Assembly: GCA_008828725.1 (NCBI GenBank)
Contig: MEHQ01000676.1
Location: forward strand, 12,027-76,026
Reading direction: 5' to 3'
Length of the DNA: 64,000 nt
Source: Saccharina japonica
Taxonomy: Eukaryota; Sar; Phaeophyceae; Laminariales; Laminariaceae
The notes beneath the pieces are model-generated. The model saw only the letters and a program-made list of their open reading frames with translations, was not told the origin of the DNA and did not search any database. The position numbers were made by a program, and so were the translations under genes. Position 1 is the stretch's first letter. Each line of letters starts with the position of its first letter. Of this stretch, positions 1-9,347 are shown piece after piece.

Positions 1-363
1 GGCGGGGGAGGGGAAGGGGTGGGCGTGGGAGGAGGCGGTACGTCGTCGAGCACTTCCGAGGGGGGTGTCAGGAGGAACGTCAATGGTAACGGCCACAACG
101 GCAACAATAATGACGCCTTTGGTAACCTGGCTCCTGCCGTCGCTGTGGGTATGCTGGACATTCAGCTCCCTGGTCTATCGGGGCACAGTCAGGGACAAGG
201 TCGTGGGCAGGGCCAGGCGCAGGGGCATGGGCAGTACTTGTACGATCAGGAAAGCGGGTCTCATAGGTCCGGAGGCGGTGGGGGGTCGAGGCTGGCGTCC
301 ATCAGGGGCAGGGAGGCGGAGGACGTGTTGGAGCATGACTACGGGGACACTTGTCGGACGGAG
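1..363 (+). CDS. Coding exon of an unrecognised Gly/Gln-rich protein, 5' end outside the window
   Basis: The frame starting at base 1 is open from the window edge. It reads through a Gly-rich stretch, an Asn/Gly stretch (NGNGHNGNNND), a hydrophobic segment (APAVAVGMLDIQLPGLSG), a Gln/Gly run (QGQGRGQGQAQGHGQ), and an acidic end finishing DYGDTCRTE. A consensus-like 5' splice site (GAG, then GTGGGT) follows at 364, exactly on a codon boundary. Past the splice site the frame becomes hydrophobic and stops at about 402, which supports exon-then-intron. No domain is recognisable, so no function is proposed. The composition matches the + strand exons at 19503, 26879 and 62520. It may belong to the same long gene, but that is inference. 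Confidence 0.6.
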
Positions 364-620
364 GTGGGTTTGATATGTTTTCTTTTGTTTTGCTACTCTT
401 GAAAAGTTGTCTGCTCTACGTTTTGTGAGTAGTTTGTGGGTTTCAGAAGAGATGGGAGAGCCATATCTTCTGGTGGGCGGGGGGGGGTAGGGGTGCAGGG
501 CATGGCTACGGGGACACGGGTCGGACAGAGGTGGATATAGCATTTGCGGTTGGTTTTCTGTGGTCAAAAGCTGTCTGCTCTACTAATAAGTAGTGTTTGG
601 GTTTCAGAAGAGATGGGACG
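334..620 (+). repeat. Tandem duplication spanning exon end, intron and next acceptor (period ~165 bp)
   Basis: The block CATGACTACGGGGACAC... to TTTCAGAAGAGATGGGA (about 335-458) is repeated at about 501-619 with point differences and small indels. Each copy carries an exon 3' end, a donor, a ~80-bp intron and an acceptor. The repeat is visible by direct comparison. Confidence 0.7.
447..530 (+). CDS. Short phase-0 exon made by tandem duplication
   Basis: This 84-nt (28-codon) segment lies between a TTTCAG acceptor ending at 446 and a GTGGAT donor at 531. It stays in the frame of the preceding exon and encodes a peptide starting KRWESH and ending GHGYGDTGRTE. Its last 30 bases nearly repeat the last 30 bases of the preceding exon, and the intron after it resembles the intron before it. 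Both introns are about 80 bp. It therefore looks like a partial exon plus intron duplicated in tandem without disturbing the frame. Whether the spliced mRNA includes it cannot be told from sequence. Confidence 0.5.
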
Positions 621-793
621 AGTGTAAGCTCGGGGAGGAGGAAAATGGATGCGAGGACAAGCTTCGGGCACATTGGTGGATATCGGTACCGCCGTCGTCG
701 TCGTCCTTGTTGTTGTTGTTAGTTTTTGTTGATGTTGCTGTTGTTGGCAAACATGCCAAGAGGCAGACAAACTGTTGGTTATACGAAGTATAG
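608..793 (+). CDS. Third exon or terminal exon of the 5' cluster; 3' limit uncertain
   Basis: It follows a GTTTCAG acceptor ending at 607 and begins AAGAGATGGGA, like the exon at 447. In phase 0 it reads KRWDECKLGEEENGCEDKLRAHWW and continues through a Ser/Leu/Val stretch to a TAG at 791-793. A strong internal donor (AGT then GTAAGC) at 624 would shorten it to 16 nt in phase 1. The hydrophobic part after about residue 35 is translated from a TTG-type repeat and is probably intronic. The stop falls in a palindromic repeat that begins at 791. Confidence 0.4.
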   Translation, partial: KRWDECKLGEEENGCEDKLRAHWWISVPPSSSSLLLLLVFVDVAVVGKHAKRQTNCWLYEV

Positions 794-819
794 CATAGTC
801 CACTGGCCTACTCAGTCAC

Positions 820-1058
820 GTGACTCAGTGGTTCAGTGAGTAGTGCTATGTAGTCCCCAAGGGTGGGTCGGGAGTTCTAATCTCGCCGATTTCATATTTT
901 GTTATTTTCGAGCGTGCGCGCTGGAGATAGTATGAACGGGTATTGTAGTATGCGACTGGATACTTAATATTAATATTTCGTGGCGAGGGAAGTGCCCCGG
1001 AGATCAATACAGCAAGATGAGATTCAACGAACCCGAAAATATAATTTTGTTGGTTACA
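820..1058 (+). repeat. tRNA-derived SINE with 29-bp flanking direct repeats
   Basis: The 5' part has an A-box-like TGACTCAGTGG (821-831) and, about 45 bases on, a B-box-like GAGTTCTAATCTC (near 872-884), the spacing expected of an internal Pol III promoter from a tRNA. The element is flanked by 29-bp direct repeats at 791-819 and 1059-1087, which act as target-site duplications. The target is a palindrome: AGCATAGTCCACTGGC at about 1060 pairs with GCCAGTGGACTGTGCT at 1101-1116. SINE identity is established logic for such a head; the family is not named. Confidence 0.5.
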
Positions 1059-1118
1059 TAGCATAGTCCACTGGCCTACTCAGTCACCGTGACTGAATAT
1101 GCCAGTGGACTGTGCTAT
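1059..1118. repeat. Hairpin-forming inverted repeat, partner of the truncated copy at 791
   Basis: The 16-base arms pair with one mismatch around a ~25-base centre. The left arm also occurs at 791-819, separated from its right half by the SINE. Confidence 0.6.
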
Positions 1119-1139
1119 ATAACTAACACAGGCACATAC

Positions 1140-1515
1140 TGTCGTAGACATAGGCATGTCTCCCGACACCTTTGATTGTTGGTAGTTGCTGTAGTTGCTG
1201 GGATTATTGTTTGCAGTGGTGTTATTTTTGTTGCTGTGCCTGTGGTTTTTGCTGCTGTTGTCGCTGTTGCTGTTGGTGATGTCGTGGCTGTTTTACGCTG
1301 TTGTCTCTTCTTTTACTGTTGCTGTTATTGGTCGTAGTGTTATAGTTATCCTATCTGTTGTGGTTGTGGTTGTTGTCGCTGATGATGCCATTGCTGTGTA
1401 TCCTGTTGTCGCTTTTGCGGTCACTGTTTGTGATGTTGCTGTTGCTGATATCGACATTGTTGTTGCTGCATTGACCACCGCCACTATCGTTTTGGAGGCC
1501 GCTGCTCGCTGACGA
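1140..1515. repeat. Degenerate GTT/GCT triplet-rich tract
   Basis: A long run of imperfect TTG, CTG and GTT triplets. Translations are Leu/Val-rich on + and Thr/Ala-rich on -, which is expected from the repeat alone, so no gene is called. Confidence 0.6.
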
Positions 1516-1639
1516 GTCACTCTCGCTTTTGTTTCGATACGACAGGGGTGTGTAATAATATACCCTGGTAATAAGGATTACATTTCATCCTTGAGTTTTC
1601 CCGAGCCCGACGCCCATTTGTCGAGCCCCCCCCCCTGCC

Positions 1640-1795
1640 CGCCCTCGACCAACCAGGGGCGGCGGCGCGCGCGGCGGGAGTTGCCCTCGGGGGAACCCCC
1701 AGTCCTGTCGCACCCGGGGACGATAATGCCCCATCCCCGATTCGGAAATCCCCCCGTACCTTTACAACTCCAACCACCCGTGGACGAAATAAAAC
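1640..1795 (-). repeat. Diverged, inverted single unit of the ~215-bp satellite found at 3.8-7.2 kb
   Basis: Read on the minus strand it has the landmarks of the satellite in the same order: TTGGAGTTGTA, a CGGGGATGGG core, CATTATCGTCCCCGGGTGCG and GGGCAACTC. It lies alone, in inverted orientation, about 2 kb from the main arrays. Confidence 0.5.
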
Positions 1796-1799
1796 AGGG

Positions 1800-2135
1800 C
1801 TTGTCATGGGCCGTTTGTCTGGGCCGGGCCTGGCCGGGCCGAGACTTTTGAAACATTGATGGGCCGGGCCGTAAATATTTGAAAATGTGATGGGCTGGGC
1901 CGGGCCGGGCCGCGGCCCATCCTCTCGAAATTTGATGGGCCGGGTCGGGCTGCGGCCCATGATATGTGGGCTCTATATGGGCCGCTCCGCCCGGCCCATG
2001 AGGCGGCCCGGCCGGCCCGGACCGCTGCCTATGAAATGTGATTTGCTACCGATACTGCTACTACGACATCCACCATGCCCATGAGCCGGCCCACGTGTTT
2101 TGACGGGCCCGCCCGGGCCGCGGCCCATGACATGT
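1800..2135. repeat. GGGCCGGGCC-type GC-rich repeat, block 1
   Basis: Irregular units built on ATGGGCCGGGCCG and its complement CGGCCCAT alternate with AT-rich linkers such as TTTGAAAATGTGATGGGC. Many units are self-complementary and would fold. A second block with the same order of units is at 2935-3195. Confidence 0.6.
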
Positions 2136-2401
2136 GGTGCAGTACTGCTACAACTACGACTTTTTGGGTGTGCTTGGGTCTTTATCCGCCAAAAACAGCT
2201 ATGTTTGTACGATGCATCTCTGGCAAATCGCCTCGGGACTATGATGCCTTGTGCAAATGTCAGGTCAAATCCTTGGTACCGTTGTGGGTGTACAGACGAT
2301 ACTACCTGTGTCGGCGACGCAGGTAGCACGGCGTTCTTGCCCTGGTTCATCCCGCGGACGGAACCGCCGGTGCAATTTCGTGATAGGTCCCGACAGGGAA
2401 C

Positions 2402-2773
2402 ATGTTCAGCCTGAAGGTTGCAGCGATGTTCACTTTAATGTGTGTCGATGTCGAACCGGGCATGAGGACTGTTGCTGCTGAGCGTGGGAAGCCTCCGCCA
2501 AATCTTCACTGCTTATACTGGCGTTATTTTTGCTCAATCGAGGGTGTTGCAGCAGCATGTATTATTGCAGCAGTACCGGATGTTGCAGCAGCATGTATTA
2601 CAGCAGTAGTACAGGGTGTTACAGCAGCATGTATTACAACAGCAGTAGTATCGGGTGTTGCAGCAGCACGCCCTGCTGCTGTTGCTGCTGCTCCGGACGT
2701 TACAACAGCACGAGGAGGTGGTAGTCCACAGTCGGCACGGAAGCTATCCGACCGAGTCGTTGATGGAGAATAA
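2402..2773 (+). CDS. Doubtful 123-codon ORF over a 36-39 bp minisatellite
   Basis: An ATG at 2402 opens a frame to a stop at 2771-2773. Residues ~48-105 are imperfect 12-14 residue repeats (VAAACIIAAVPD type) that come directly from a 36-39 bp DNA minisatellite at 2543-2715. All indels between units are multiples of three, so the frame stays open. There is no domain, signal peptide or splice support. It may be coding, or an ORF kept open only by repeat periodicity. Confidence 0.2.
   Translation: MFSLKVAAMFTLMCVDVEPGMRTVAAERGKPPPNLHCLYWRYFCSIEGVAAACIIAAVPDVAAACITAVVQGVTAACITTAVVSGVAAARPAAVAAAPDVTTARGGGSPQSARKLSDRVVDGE
2543..2715. repeat. 36-39 bp minisatellite (GTTGCAGCAGCATGTATTA unit)
   Basis: Four to five imperfect units are visible, each starting GGTGTTGCAGCAGCATG or a close variant and ending with a CAGCAGTA run. 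The last unit is CTG-rich. Confidence 0.7.
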
Positions 2774-2934
2774 TTGTGTGAGTGGTGAGTACTGGTTATG
2801 TGTGTCTCATGGGCTGAAAACAGCTGTACCTCGGAATCCAGACGGGAAAAACAACCTAAAATCAACAATCCCCGTAAGAAAATAAGAAAATCACGTCAAC
2901 GTACACTCATGCACCTTTTAGTACGGGACAAGAC

Positions 2935-3195
2935 ATGGGCCGGCCCATCGGCCGGCCCGTCAAATCCACGGGCCGGTCGATGAAAATTGTTGGGCCGGCC
3001 CATTTAGAGGCCGTATCTCACTCGCTGCCATGTGATGGGCCTGGCCGAGCCGAGACTTATGAAAAAATGATGAGCGGGGCCGGGCCGAGCCCTGAATGCT
3101 TGAAAATGTGATGGGCTGGGCCGGGCGGTGGCCCATCCTCTGACAAATTGGTGGGCCCGGCCGGGCCGCGGCCCATGAAACTAAAATGTGGTGGA
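2935..3195. repeat. GGGCCGGGCC-type GC-rich repeat, block 2
   Basis: Shares with block 1 the order GCCGAGCCGAGACTT, TTGAAAATGTGATGGGC, GTGGCCCATCCTCT and CCGCGGCCCATGA. The two blocks are therefore copies of one dispersed element. The stretch 3200-3640 after it shows no gene or clear repeat. Confidence 0.6.
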
Positions 3196-3794
3196 CCGAG
3201 CCGGGGTGAGCAATCTCGCCAATGGCGAACGTGTGTGTGGTGTTGTGGCCTGTGTGTGGCATATGACAACGCATGCGCTGTTTGCTTGTGCTGACGAGGT
3301 GCGGGCTCTTTTCTGTCTGTTTTACTTGCCTGTGTACCAAGTACGGGCTCTTTTCTTGCCAGCTACTTAATTGTACCGGCGAAGGCCTGTAAACTGGTGG
3401 CCGAACTCTAAAGAAAAAAGAAACTCCTGACAGTACTGGTGGAAGAAGGGCTCTGTTCGGTAGAAGAAGGGCGGTTAGTTACGAATATTGTAGCTGCAAG
3501 TAACACCGACCCCAGTTTCTGTAAACAGTATGGTTTACAAGGTCCCCCTTCGGACGCGGAGGGTGACGCGAGGCTTGAGTAATCAACTACTCTTCTAGTA
3601 TGTGTGGCGTTGAAAAAGCGATGCACGTTGTCAGATGCCTTCTAATGGAACTAGCGCTGCGGCCACGGCTCCGCCCGTGGCGCTAGCTCTGCGTTGCCCA
3701 TAGTAGTATGTAAGTTCCCGGTATGGTACATAGTACTCGCATTAACAGTGTGCTGTGATATACCACTCTGAACCGAAAAATTAGAACCACCATG

Positions 3795-5640
3795 CGGGGC
3801 GGTATCCACCCGGGGGACGTCCGTTTTTTTTTAGGTGTACATGTATTGAAGGCTATATGATTCCTAGATGGGGCCTTACCATCCCCGGGTGCAGCGGAAC
3901 ATCGACCATGAGCCCCTACCAAAACTTAAATCAGCCCGTGGGGTTGGGGTTACCACACCTTGAAGGGCGGTATCGACCCGGGGGGTGTCTGTTTTGGTCA
4001 TAGGGTTTTTGGAGTTGTAGATGTCTGCAAGAATTTCTGATCAGGGGATGGGACGTTACCATCCCCGGGGGCGGCGGGACTTCGACAATGCCCCGAGAGG
4101 CAACTCTCGCCGCATGCTGGCCTCTATGAGGGCCAGGCAACCGTATTTTTTCCCGTGTGTGGTGGAAAGTGGTTCTTATCCCTAAATCGAGATGCCTATC
4201 AGGTTCTTTTCTTGTTTCTCACAAGTGTGCTCAGACAATTCAAGAATATTTTATTGATGTCTTTTATTAATTCCACAGTTGCTGGTTGAGTTTGGGGAAG
4301 ATGCGTACTGAGCAGGTAGGGGGGTGCACCGTGCTCCTCTTGTCCTCCCAACTGCTCTGATGTGACTCTTCCTTTATGCTCTTCCTAAATTCACGTAGCT
4401 GGCTCTAGCCGTGCCGTGTCCCTGCTTCGAGCCAACGGACGATACAAGCTTTGTCATACCGATTCCAACACTGTCCATACCTTTCGACTATCACACTTGA
4501 GTTACCACATCACCGATTTCCAACTTACTTTCCTCGTAGATCTCTCTAACTGCTGCAGATGATTGGTCTACTGCTGTACTGGTCTTCTCTACCGATTCTC
4601 GCATCCTCTCACCCATACGGTGATACCGTTCTGGAATACCTCCTCTCTCTGTGCTCCTATAATATACCTCTCGAACACCGCATCTCGTATACTTTCGGAA
4701 ACATTCCCAGTTCGTCCCTTACAAACCGTCCTAATAGTTTCCATTGAAACCCTCGATTTCATACTAAACTCAAATGAAACGGAATTACCTATGCTAAGAG
4801 CTAGAGAAAACTCAGTCTCACCACACGTGGGGTTAGGGTTTCCACACCTTGTGGGGAGGGTATCGTCTTGGGGGATGTCCGTTTGCGTCCCCGGGTCGTG
4901 GAGTTGTAGATGTATGGAAGGATTTCTGACCCGGAGGTGGGATTTTCTCATTCCTGGGTGCGGCGGGACCTCGCCGTTTACCGGGAGGGGCAAACTTTGC
5001 TGGCTCTATGAACTCCAGCGCCCTAGCCAAACCAGCAATATAGCCAGTGGTGGTGGGGTTTCCACACCTTACGGGGCGGTATCGACCCGGGGGGTGTCCG
5101 TTTTCGTCCGCGGTTCGTTAGAGTTATCAATGTATGGAAGGATTTCTGACCCGGGGACGGGATCATATCATCCCCGGGTGCGACGGGATCTCGCCTTTGC
5201 CTCGAGTGGCAACCCGCGCTGCCTGCTGGCTCTATGAACTCCAGACAACCGTACATTAGCCCGTGGGATTGGGGTTTCCACACCTTGTGGGGGCGGTATC
5301 GACCCGGGGGATGTCCGTTTTCGTCCCCGGGTCGTTGGAGTTGTAGATGTATGGAAATATTTCTGATCCGGGGATGATAACTTGTCGTTCCCGGGCGCCG
5401 GTGGCTCCCTGAGCCTTAGCCAATCAGTGACCAACTGATGGGGGTGGGGTTTCCATACTGTGCGGGGCAGTGTCGACCCAGGAAATTGGCGTGTTTGTCC
5501 CCGGTTGGTCGGAGTTGTAGAGATATGGGGGGGAATTCTTATCTGGGCATGGAACCTTATCCTCCCCGGGCGTGGCGGAATCTCGATGGCTCTTTTCAGC
5601 ACCGATCTTCTAGAATGAGCCAGCGGCCACTGGCATGGAT
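3795..5640. repeat. ~215-bp tandem satellite inside copy A
   Basis: Units begin TCCACACCTT near 3951, 4841, 5061, 5277 and 5451, with a partial unit from 3795. Each unit carries the landmarks GGCGGTATCGACCCGG, TTGGAGTTGTAGATGTATGG, a TCCCCGGG centre and GGGGCAACTCTCGCTGC. Periods are about 220, 216 and 175 bp. Confidence 0.8.
4145..4818 (-). pseudogene. Gene-like fragment inserted in the satellite, with poly(A) signal
   Basis: This ~670-bp insert has no satellite similarity. On the minus strand about 75 codons with ordinary amino-acid composition are open (from ETEFSLALSIG through SMETIRTVCKG to QREEVFQNGITVWV) and end at about 4589. The neighbouring frame then stays open for ~45 codons ending in EESKLEIGDVVTQV, suggesting one frameshift in a formerly longer frame. 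Downstream on the same strand are AATTAATAAAAG and CAATAAAATATTC, two AATAAA-type poly(A) signals (near 4245-4275). It looks like the 3' end of a host gene, captured by or inserted into the Helitron-like element. I do not recognise the protein. Confidence 0.35.
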
Positions 5641-6019
5641 TTGAACAACCAATCAGCTGCCAGAATAGTAATTTAATAATTGGAAAGCCAGTAGCTAGGC
5701 TGGCTAGATGGCTGTCGGAACTTCTTTGGGATTGTGTCATGTGTCACGGCCACGGCTCGGCGCGAAATAGGACCCGGTGTTCTGCGGTTTGTGGCACCCA
5801 GCCTCCCTACCAATGGGGCAAGGTCGGGCTGAACCGCTCTGGATAGTGTTACTCAATTACAGACATACAGAATACAAGCTTTTATCTAGCAGGACAGCCA
5901 CGGCTCCGCCCGTGGCGCTAGCCCTGCGTTTCCAACAGTAGTATGTATTACCTGGTATAGCAGTAGTCGTATGCTGTGATGTACCACTTTGAGCGGAAAT
6001 GTAAGAACTATCGTGCGGG

Positions 6020-7225
6020 CAAGAACCGACCGGGGGGATGCCCGTTTTCATCACCGGGTTGTTAGAGTTGTACGAGCTGGGCCAGCCAAAAAACGGACAA
6101 AGCTTCTTAAAGTCGTATAGCGTGAACCACTGGAAGTTTGGACTCGAAAATTGGAAGCACTGACCCTGACACCATAGCGGATAGGCAGGTTCAAACTTTT
6201 CCTGAATCCGACTCAATCTCGCCGAGATATCCAAGAAACCTCAAAAGTACCATTTTTTGGCGACATTTTGACATAAAATCCGTATGACGGCTAAAAAAAA
6301 TCGTCTTTCCCGATCAAGTTCAAAATTGGTGTGGACAAGGCTGAATACCCAAGGAGACAATCGATATCAGTTGCACTTGTCAATTCGTCACCCATAAAGA
6401 GATATTGGCAAAAAACGTTTCCCATACAATAAACAAGGAGTGGCGAGAGCGAGTGGGTTTACTGCGATGCCCCGCTCATTTTTGTGAAGTTCGATCTGAA
6501 ATTTCAACGTCGCATTTGAATGGCATATGCACTGAAACGGAAAGCCTGCCTTTTTCTTTTTCTTTTGTTTCACGAAAGGTATGGCCATTTTTGTATTTTT
6601 TCGACTATTTATATCGGTCATATCTCTCGAACGAACATCAAAAATAAAAAGGCAGGCTTTCCGTTTGTTGGCTGATGCATGATCAACATCGTGTAAAAAA
6701 ATCACGTCCGAATTCGTAATATTGAGCGGGGCATAGCCAGCCCACCGCACTGTCCGTTTTTAGGCTGGCCCAGCTCGTAGATGTATGGAACCGTTTCTGA
6801 TAGCCCCAGACCAATAAGCAACCAGCCTATGGGGATGGGGTTCCACACCTGGCGAGGCGGTATCGACCCGGGGGCGTCCATTTTCGTCCCTGGGTTGTTG
6901 GAGTTGTATATGTATGGAATTATTTAATATCCGGGGATGGGACACTATCGTCCCCGGATGCGGCGGGAACTCGACGTTGTCCCGAGGGGCAACTCTCGCT
7001 GCGGGCTAGCTCCATGAGCCCCAGTCCAATCACCAATCAGCCGATGGGGGTGGGGTTTCCACACCTTGCGAGGCGGTATCGACCCGGAGGGGTTATTTTC
7101 GTCCCCGGATTATTGGGGTTGTAGATGTATGGGAAGTTTTCTGATCCGGGGATGTGACGTTATCATCCCCGGGTGCGGAGGGACCTCGGCGTTGTCCCGA
7201 GGGGCAACTCTCGCTGCGTGCTGGG
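6020..7225. repeat. ~215-bp satellite units inside copy B
   Basis: Units begin near 6020 (split by the MITE), 6841 and 7058, with the same internal landmarks as copy A. The joined flanks of the MITE rebuild the uninterrupted unit sequence GAGTTGTAGATG. Confidence 0.75.
6073..6777. mobile_element. TA-flanked MITE, CGAGCTGGGCCAGCC family, copy 1 (705 bp)
   Basis: Terminal inverted repeats CGAGCTGGGCCAGCC (left) and GGCTGGCCCAGCTCG (right) are flanked by TA at 6071-6072 and 6778-6779. The uninterrupted satellite has a single TA at this point (GTTGTAGATG), so TA is the target duplication, as in Tc1/mariner elements. The TIRs extend a further ~13 bases with one mismatch or so. No transposase is encoded. 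Internal inverted segments (AAAGCCTGCC near 6541 and GGCAGGCTTT near 6650) add a hairpin. A second copy at 38872-42928 is interrupted by a LINE. Confidence 0.8.
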
Positions 7226-7479
7226 TCTGCTGGGTTTGTTCTGGATACAGCACTGGCTTGTTTTGTGGGCAGTGGGGACGGGGTGAATATTTGAATGTTT
7301 TGAAGTCAGCGTGCCTGTTTGCATTCTGTTCCAGAGAACAAACTTGTTCCCAGAACGTTCTGACATCTACCAAGTGGAGGAGTCTACTGGAGGAAGGAGC
7401 ACTCTGCTGGAGGGCTCTTGTACTGGATCAAGGCCGGTAGTCAGCGCGACTTGTCTAGGGTACCACTACGCCGCCTCTT

Positions 7480-7845
7480 GTTTTCTGCTGCTGCTGTCTG
7501 CTGCTGCTGCGCTGCTGCAGCGCCGCCGCCCAGCACTGTTGCAATCAACCAATAAGATGTCTGTTTCTTCATATGAACCGAAATAACTCCAGAAGAAGCT
7601 ATCTCTCGCGGGAACCGGGGCGAACCGGTTCAACTTGCTGAAGCTGTGTATGTATGCACATCTCACGTTGCTTGGCAGTTTTGACGTGCATACTCAGGGT
7701 CCAGGACCTCGCACCTGATTGCTGTTGCTGTTGCCAATGCTGTGGCTGCTGCTTTTTTCTGCTGCTACCGCTGCTGCTGCTTTTTTCTTCTGCTACCGCT
7801 GCTGCTGCCGCTGCTGCCGCTGCTGTGCGATGTGTGACTGCTGCT
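7480..7845. repeat. CTG/GCT-rich tract
   Basis: Repeated GCTGCTGCT blocks at 7485-7530 and 7720-7835, with TTTTTTCT interruptions repeated twice. Confidence 0.7.
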
Positions 7846-9347
7846 CACAGCCTTTTTGGATAACGTACTGCTGTTGTTGTGGTTTGTAATTCCGCCGCGT
7901 CGCAACTGCATGCAATTTATTCAGCGCCAAATCTTCTAGAAAAGAGACAGCGGGCAGAGTTTCACTATAGATCTTGAGGCTGGGCCTGTGGCATGGATTT
8001 GGCGCAACCAATCAGCTGCCAGAATATTGATAAAAAAATGTTGATCAGCAGGTAGGCTGGCTAGATGGCTGCGAGAACTGCGTCGGGATTGCGCCACGGC
8101 CAGAGCTCGGCGCGGCTGGGACCCGGTGTTCTGCGGGTCGTGGCACCCAACCTCCCTGCCCATGGGGCAAGGCGGGGCTGAACCTTTCTGGATAGCGCTT
8201 CTCACTTACAGACAGACAGAACAGCAGCATTTAATAATATACTGGCAGATAAGATGATTGTTACTTTATTGTTTAGTGGAAGGAGCGTTGCATAGTTCAT
8301 GGAGTTACTATTAATACGATATACCCTCATAGATACGTACAGTAGCAGGAAATAGATGATTCGGGTTTATCGGATACATATGGAGTTAAGGCGGAACCGG
8401 AGACTGATATTGTTGATGGTTATGTTGTACGAAGTTCAGTTCTCCTGCAGCTAGCTGAGACCACGCCCTATCCACAGCCTACCGTATATGGCGACAGTGT
8501 ATTGCACAGACATCCCCTGGGATGAAGTTCAGACGCGATTTACTCAAAAACCGCAGTAACATTTCGTCGTCGCTTTAACTCGTATATAGTGTGGGATTAA
8601 TGGGGCCTCCTGCTGGGATCAGCCGGAGACTCCCACCCAGGGCTACTACCCCGCGTTGATTCGATCGCCATCAACGCGGCACCTCGTCGCAGAGAGTAGT
8701 TGCTCCGGTAAAATAAACACTACACACAAAACAGAAACCGATGTCGTTGTCCACGTCTCTCGCGCGCAACGATGGGTGGGCGGGATGGTCTGTTTTCCCT
8801 AATCGTTACCTACTTCCTCGTGCTGCCGTCGGTCGATGGAAGAGCAAGTGTCCTTCCGCGCCTTTCACTTGCCCTGACTGTACCTCCTGCAGGCTTTCTC
8901 CCAATCCGGGGATGCCCTTCATGCGTCCCCAAATTTGGTTCCGAAAAATATTGCTGGAACATTCCGTCGTCGCTTTAACTCGTATATAGTTTGGGGTTAA
9001 TGAGGCCTCTCTGCTGTGGCATGAAATCACACCCATCCTTGTTGTCTATCCCTTTTGTCTCAATGCCGTCTTATATCTGTGTCTTCTTACCTTTCCCGCG
9101 GGTCTCCTTTTTGTCCTTGTCCTACCCAAACTTCTACCGTGGCCTCTAGTGGGCTCGCCTCCAGTGGTTGGGCTTCAGCTAGCCCTTCGGAATGCTGTAT
9201 GCGAGCGAGTAAACTGATCGGACAGCGGTAGGGCGTCTGCCTCGATGAACGCCGTTTCGCGAGAACGCTTCAGACCTACCGCCGCCGCGGACGCTGTTGC
9301 CCCTACGTATCTGCGTGCGACGGAGGCGGAGTTTCCACCCCACGTAC

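Larger units (their letters stand above)
3651..5872 (-). mobile_element. Helitron/Helentron-like element, copy A, with internal satellite
   Basis: On the minus strand the element ends in a GC hairpin (arms GCCACGG and CCGTGGC), followed 11 bases later by CTAG and then T in the flank. That is the layout of Helitron 3' termini (hairpin then CTRR, insertion before T). The opposite end reads TCTGTATGTCTGTAATTGAG on the minus strand and is matched by TCTGTCTGTCTGTAAGTGAG in copy B. Both ends and the order of internal blocks are shared by copies A and B, so the element limits are well supported. The Helitron assignment is inference from the terminal hairpin plus CTAG. There is no Rep/helicase ORF, so it is non-autonomous. 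The body is a ~215-bp tandem array interrupted by a unique insert. Confidence 0.45.
5886..8222 (-). mobile_element. Helitron/Helentron-like element, copy B, adjacent to copy A
   Basis: It repeats the block order of copy A. The minus-strand terminal hairpin (CCGTGGC arm) is again followed 11 bases later by CTAG (5886-5889). Next come a shared ~170-bp head, satellite units, and a shared ~280-bp tail containing CCAATCAGCTGCCAGAAT and GGACCCGGTGTTCTGCGG. It lies 13 bases from copy A in the same orientation. It is split by a TA-flanked MITE at 6073-6777 and has accumulated CTG tracts at 7480-7845. Confidence 0.45.

Noticed and set aside
1195-1512. Open Leu/Val-rich frame on + and Thr/Ala-rich frame on -
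   Set aside because: Both follow from GTT/GCT triplet repeats; no start context, domain or splice support.
2709-2784. Possible exon reading HEEVVVHSRHGSYPTES between ACAACAG and GTGAGT
   Set aside because: Phase does not fit the neighbouring exon candidates and AG sites are frequent in the CAG-rich tract.
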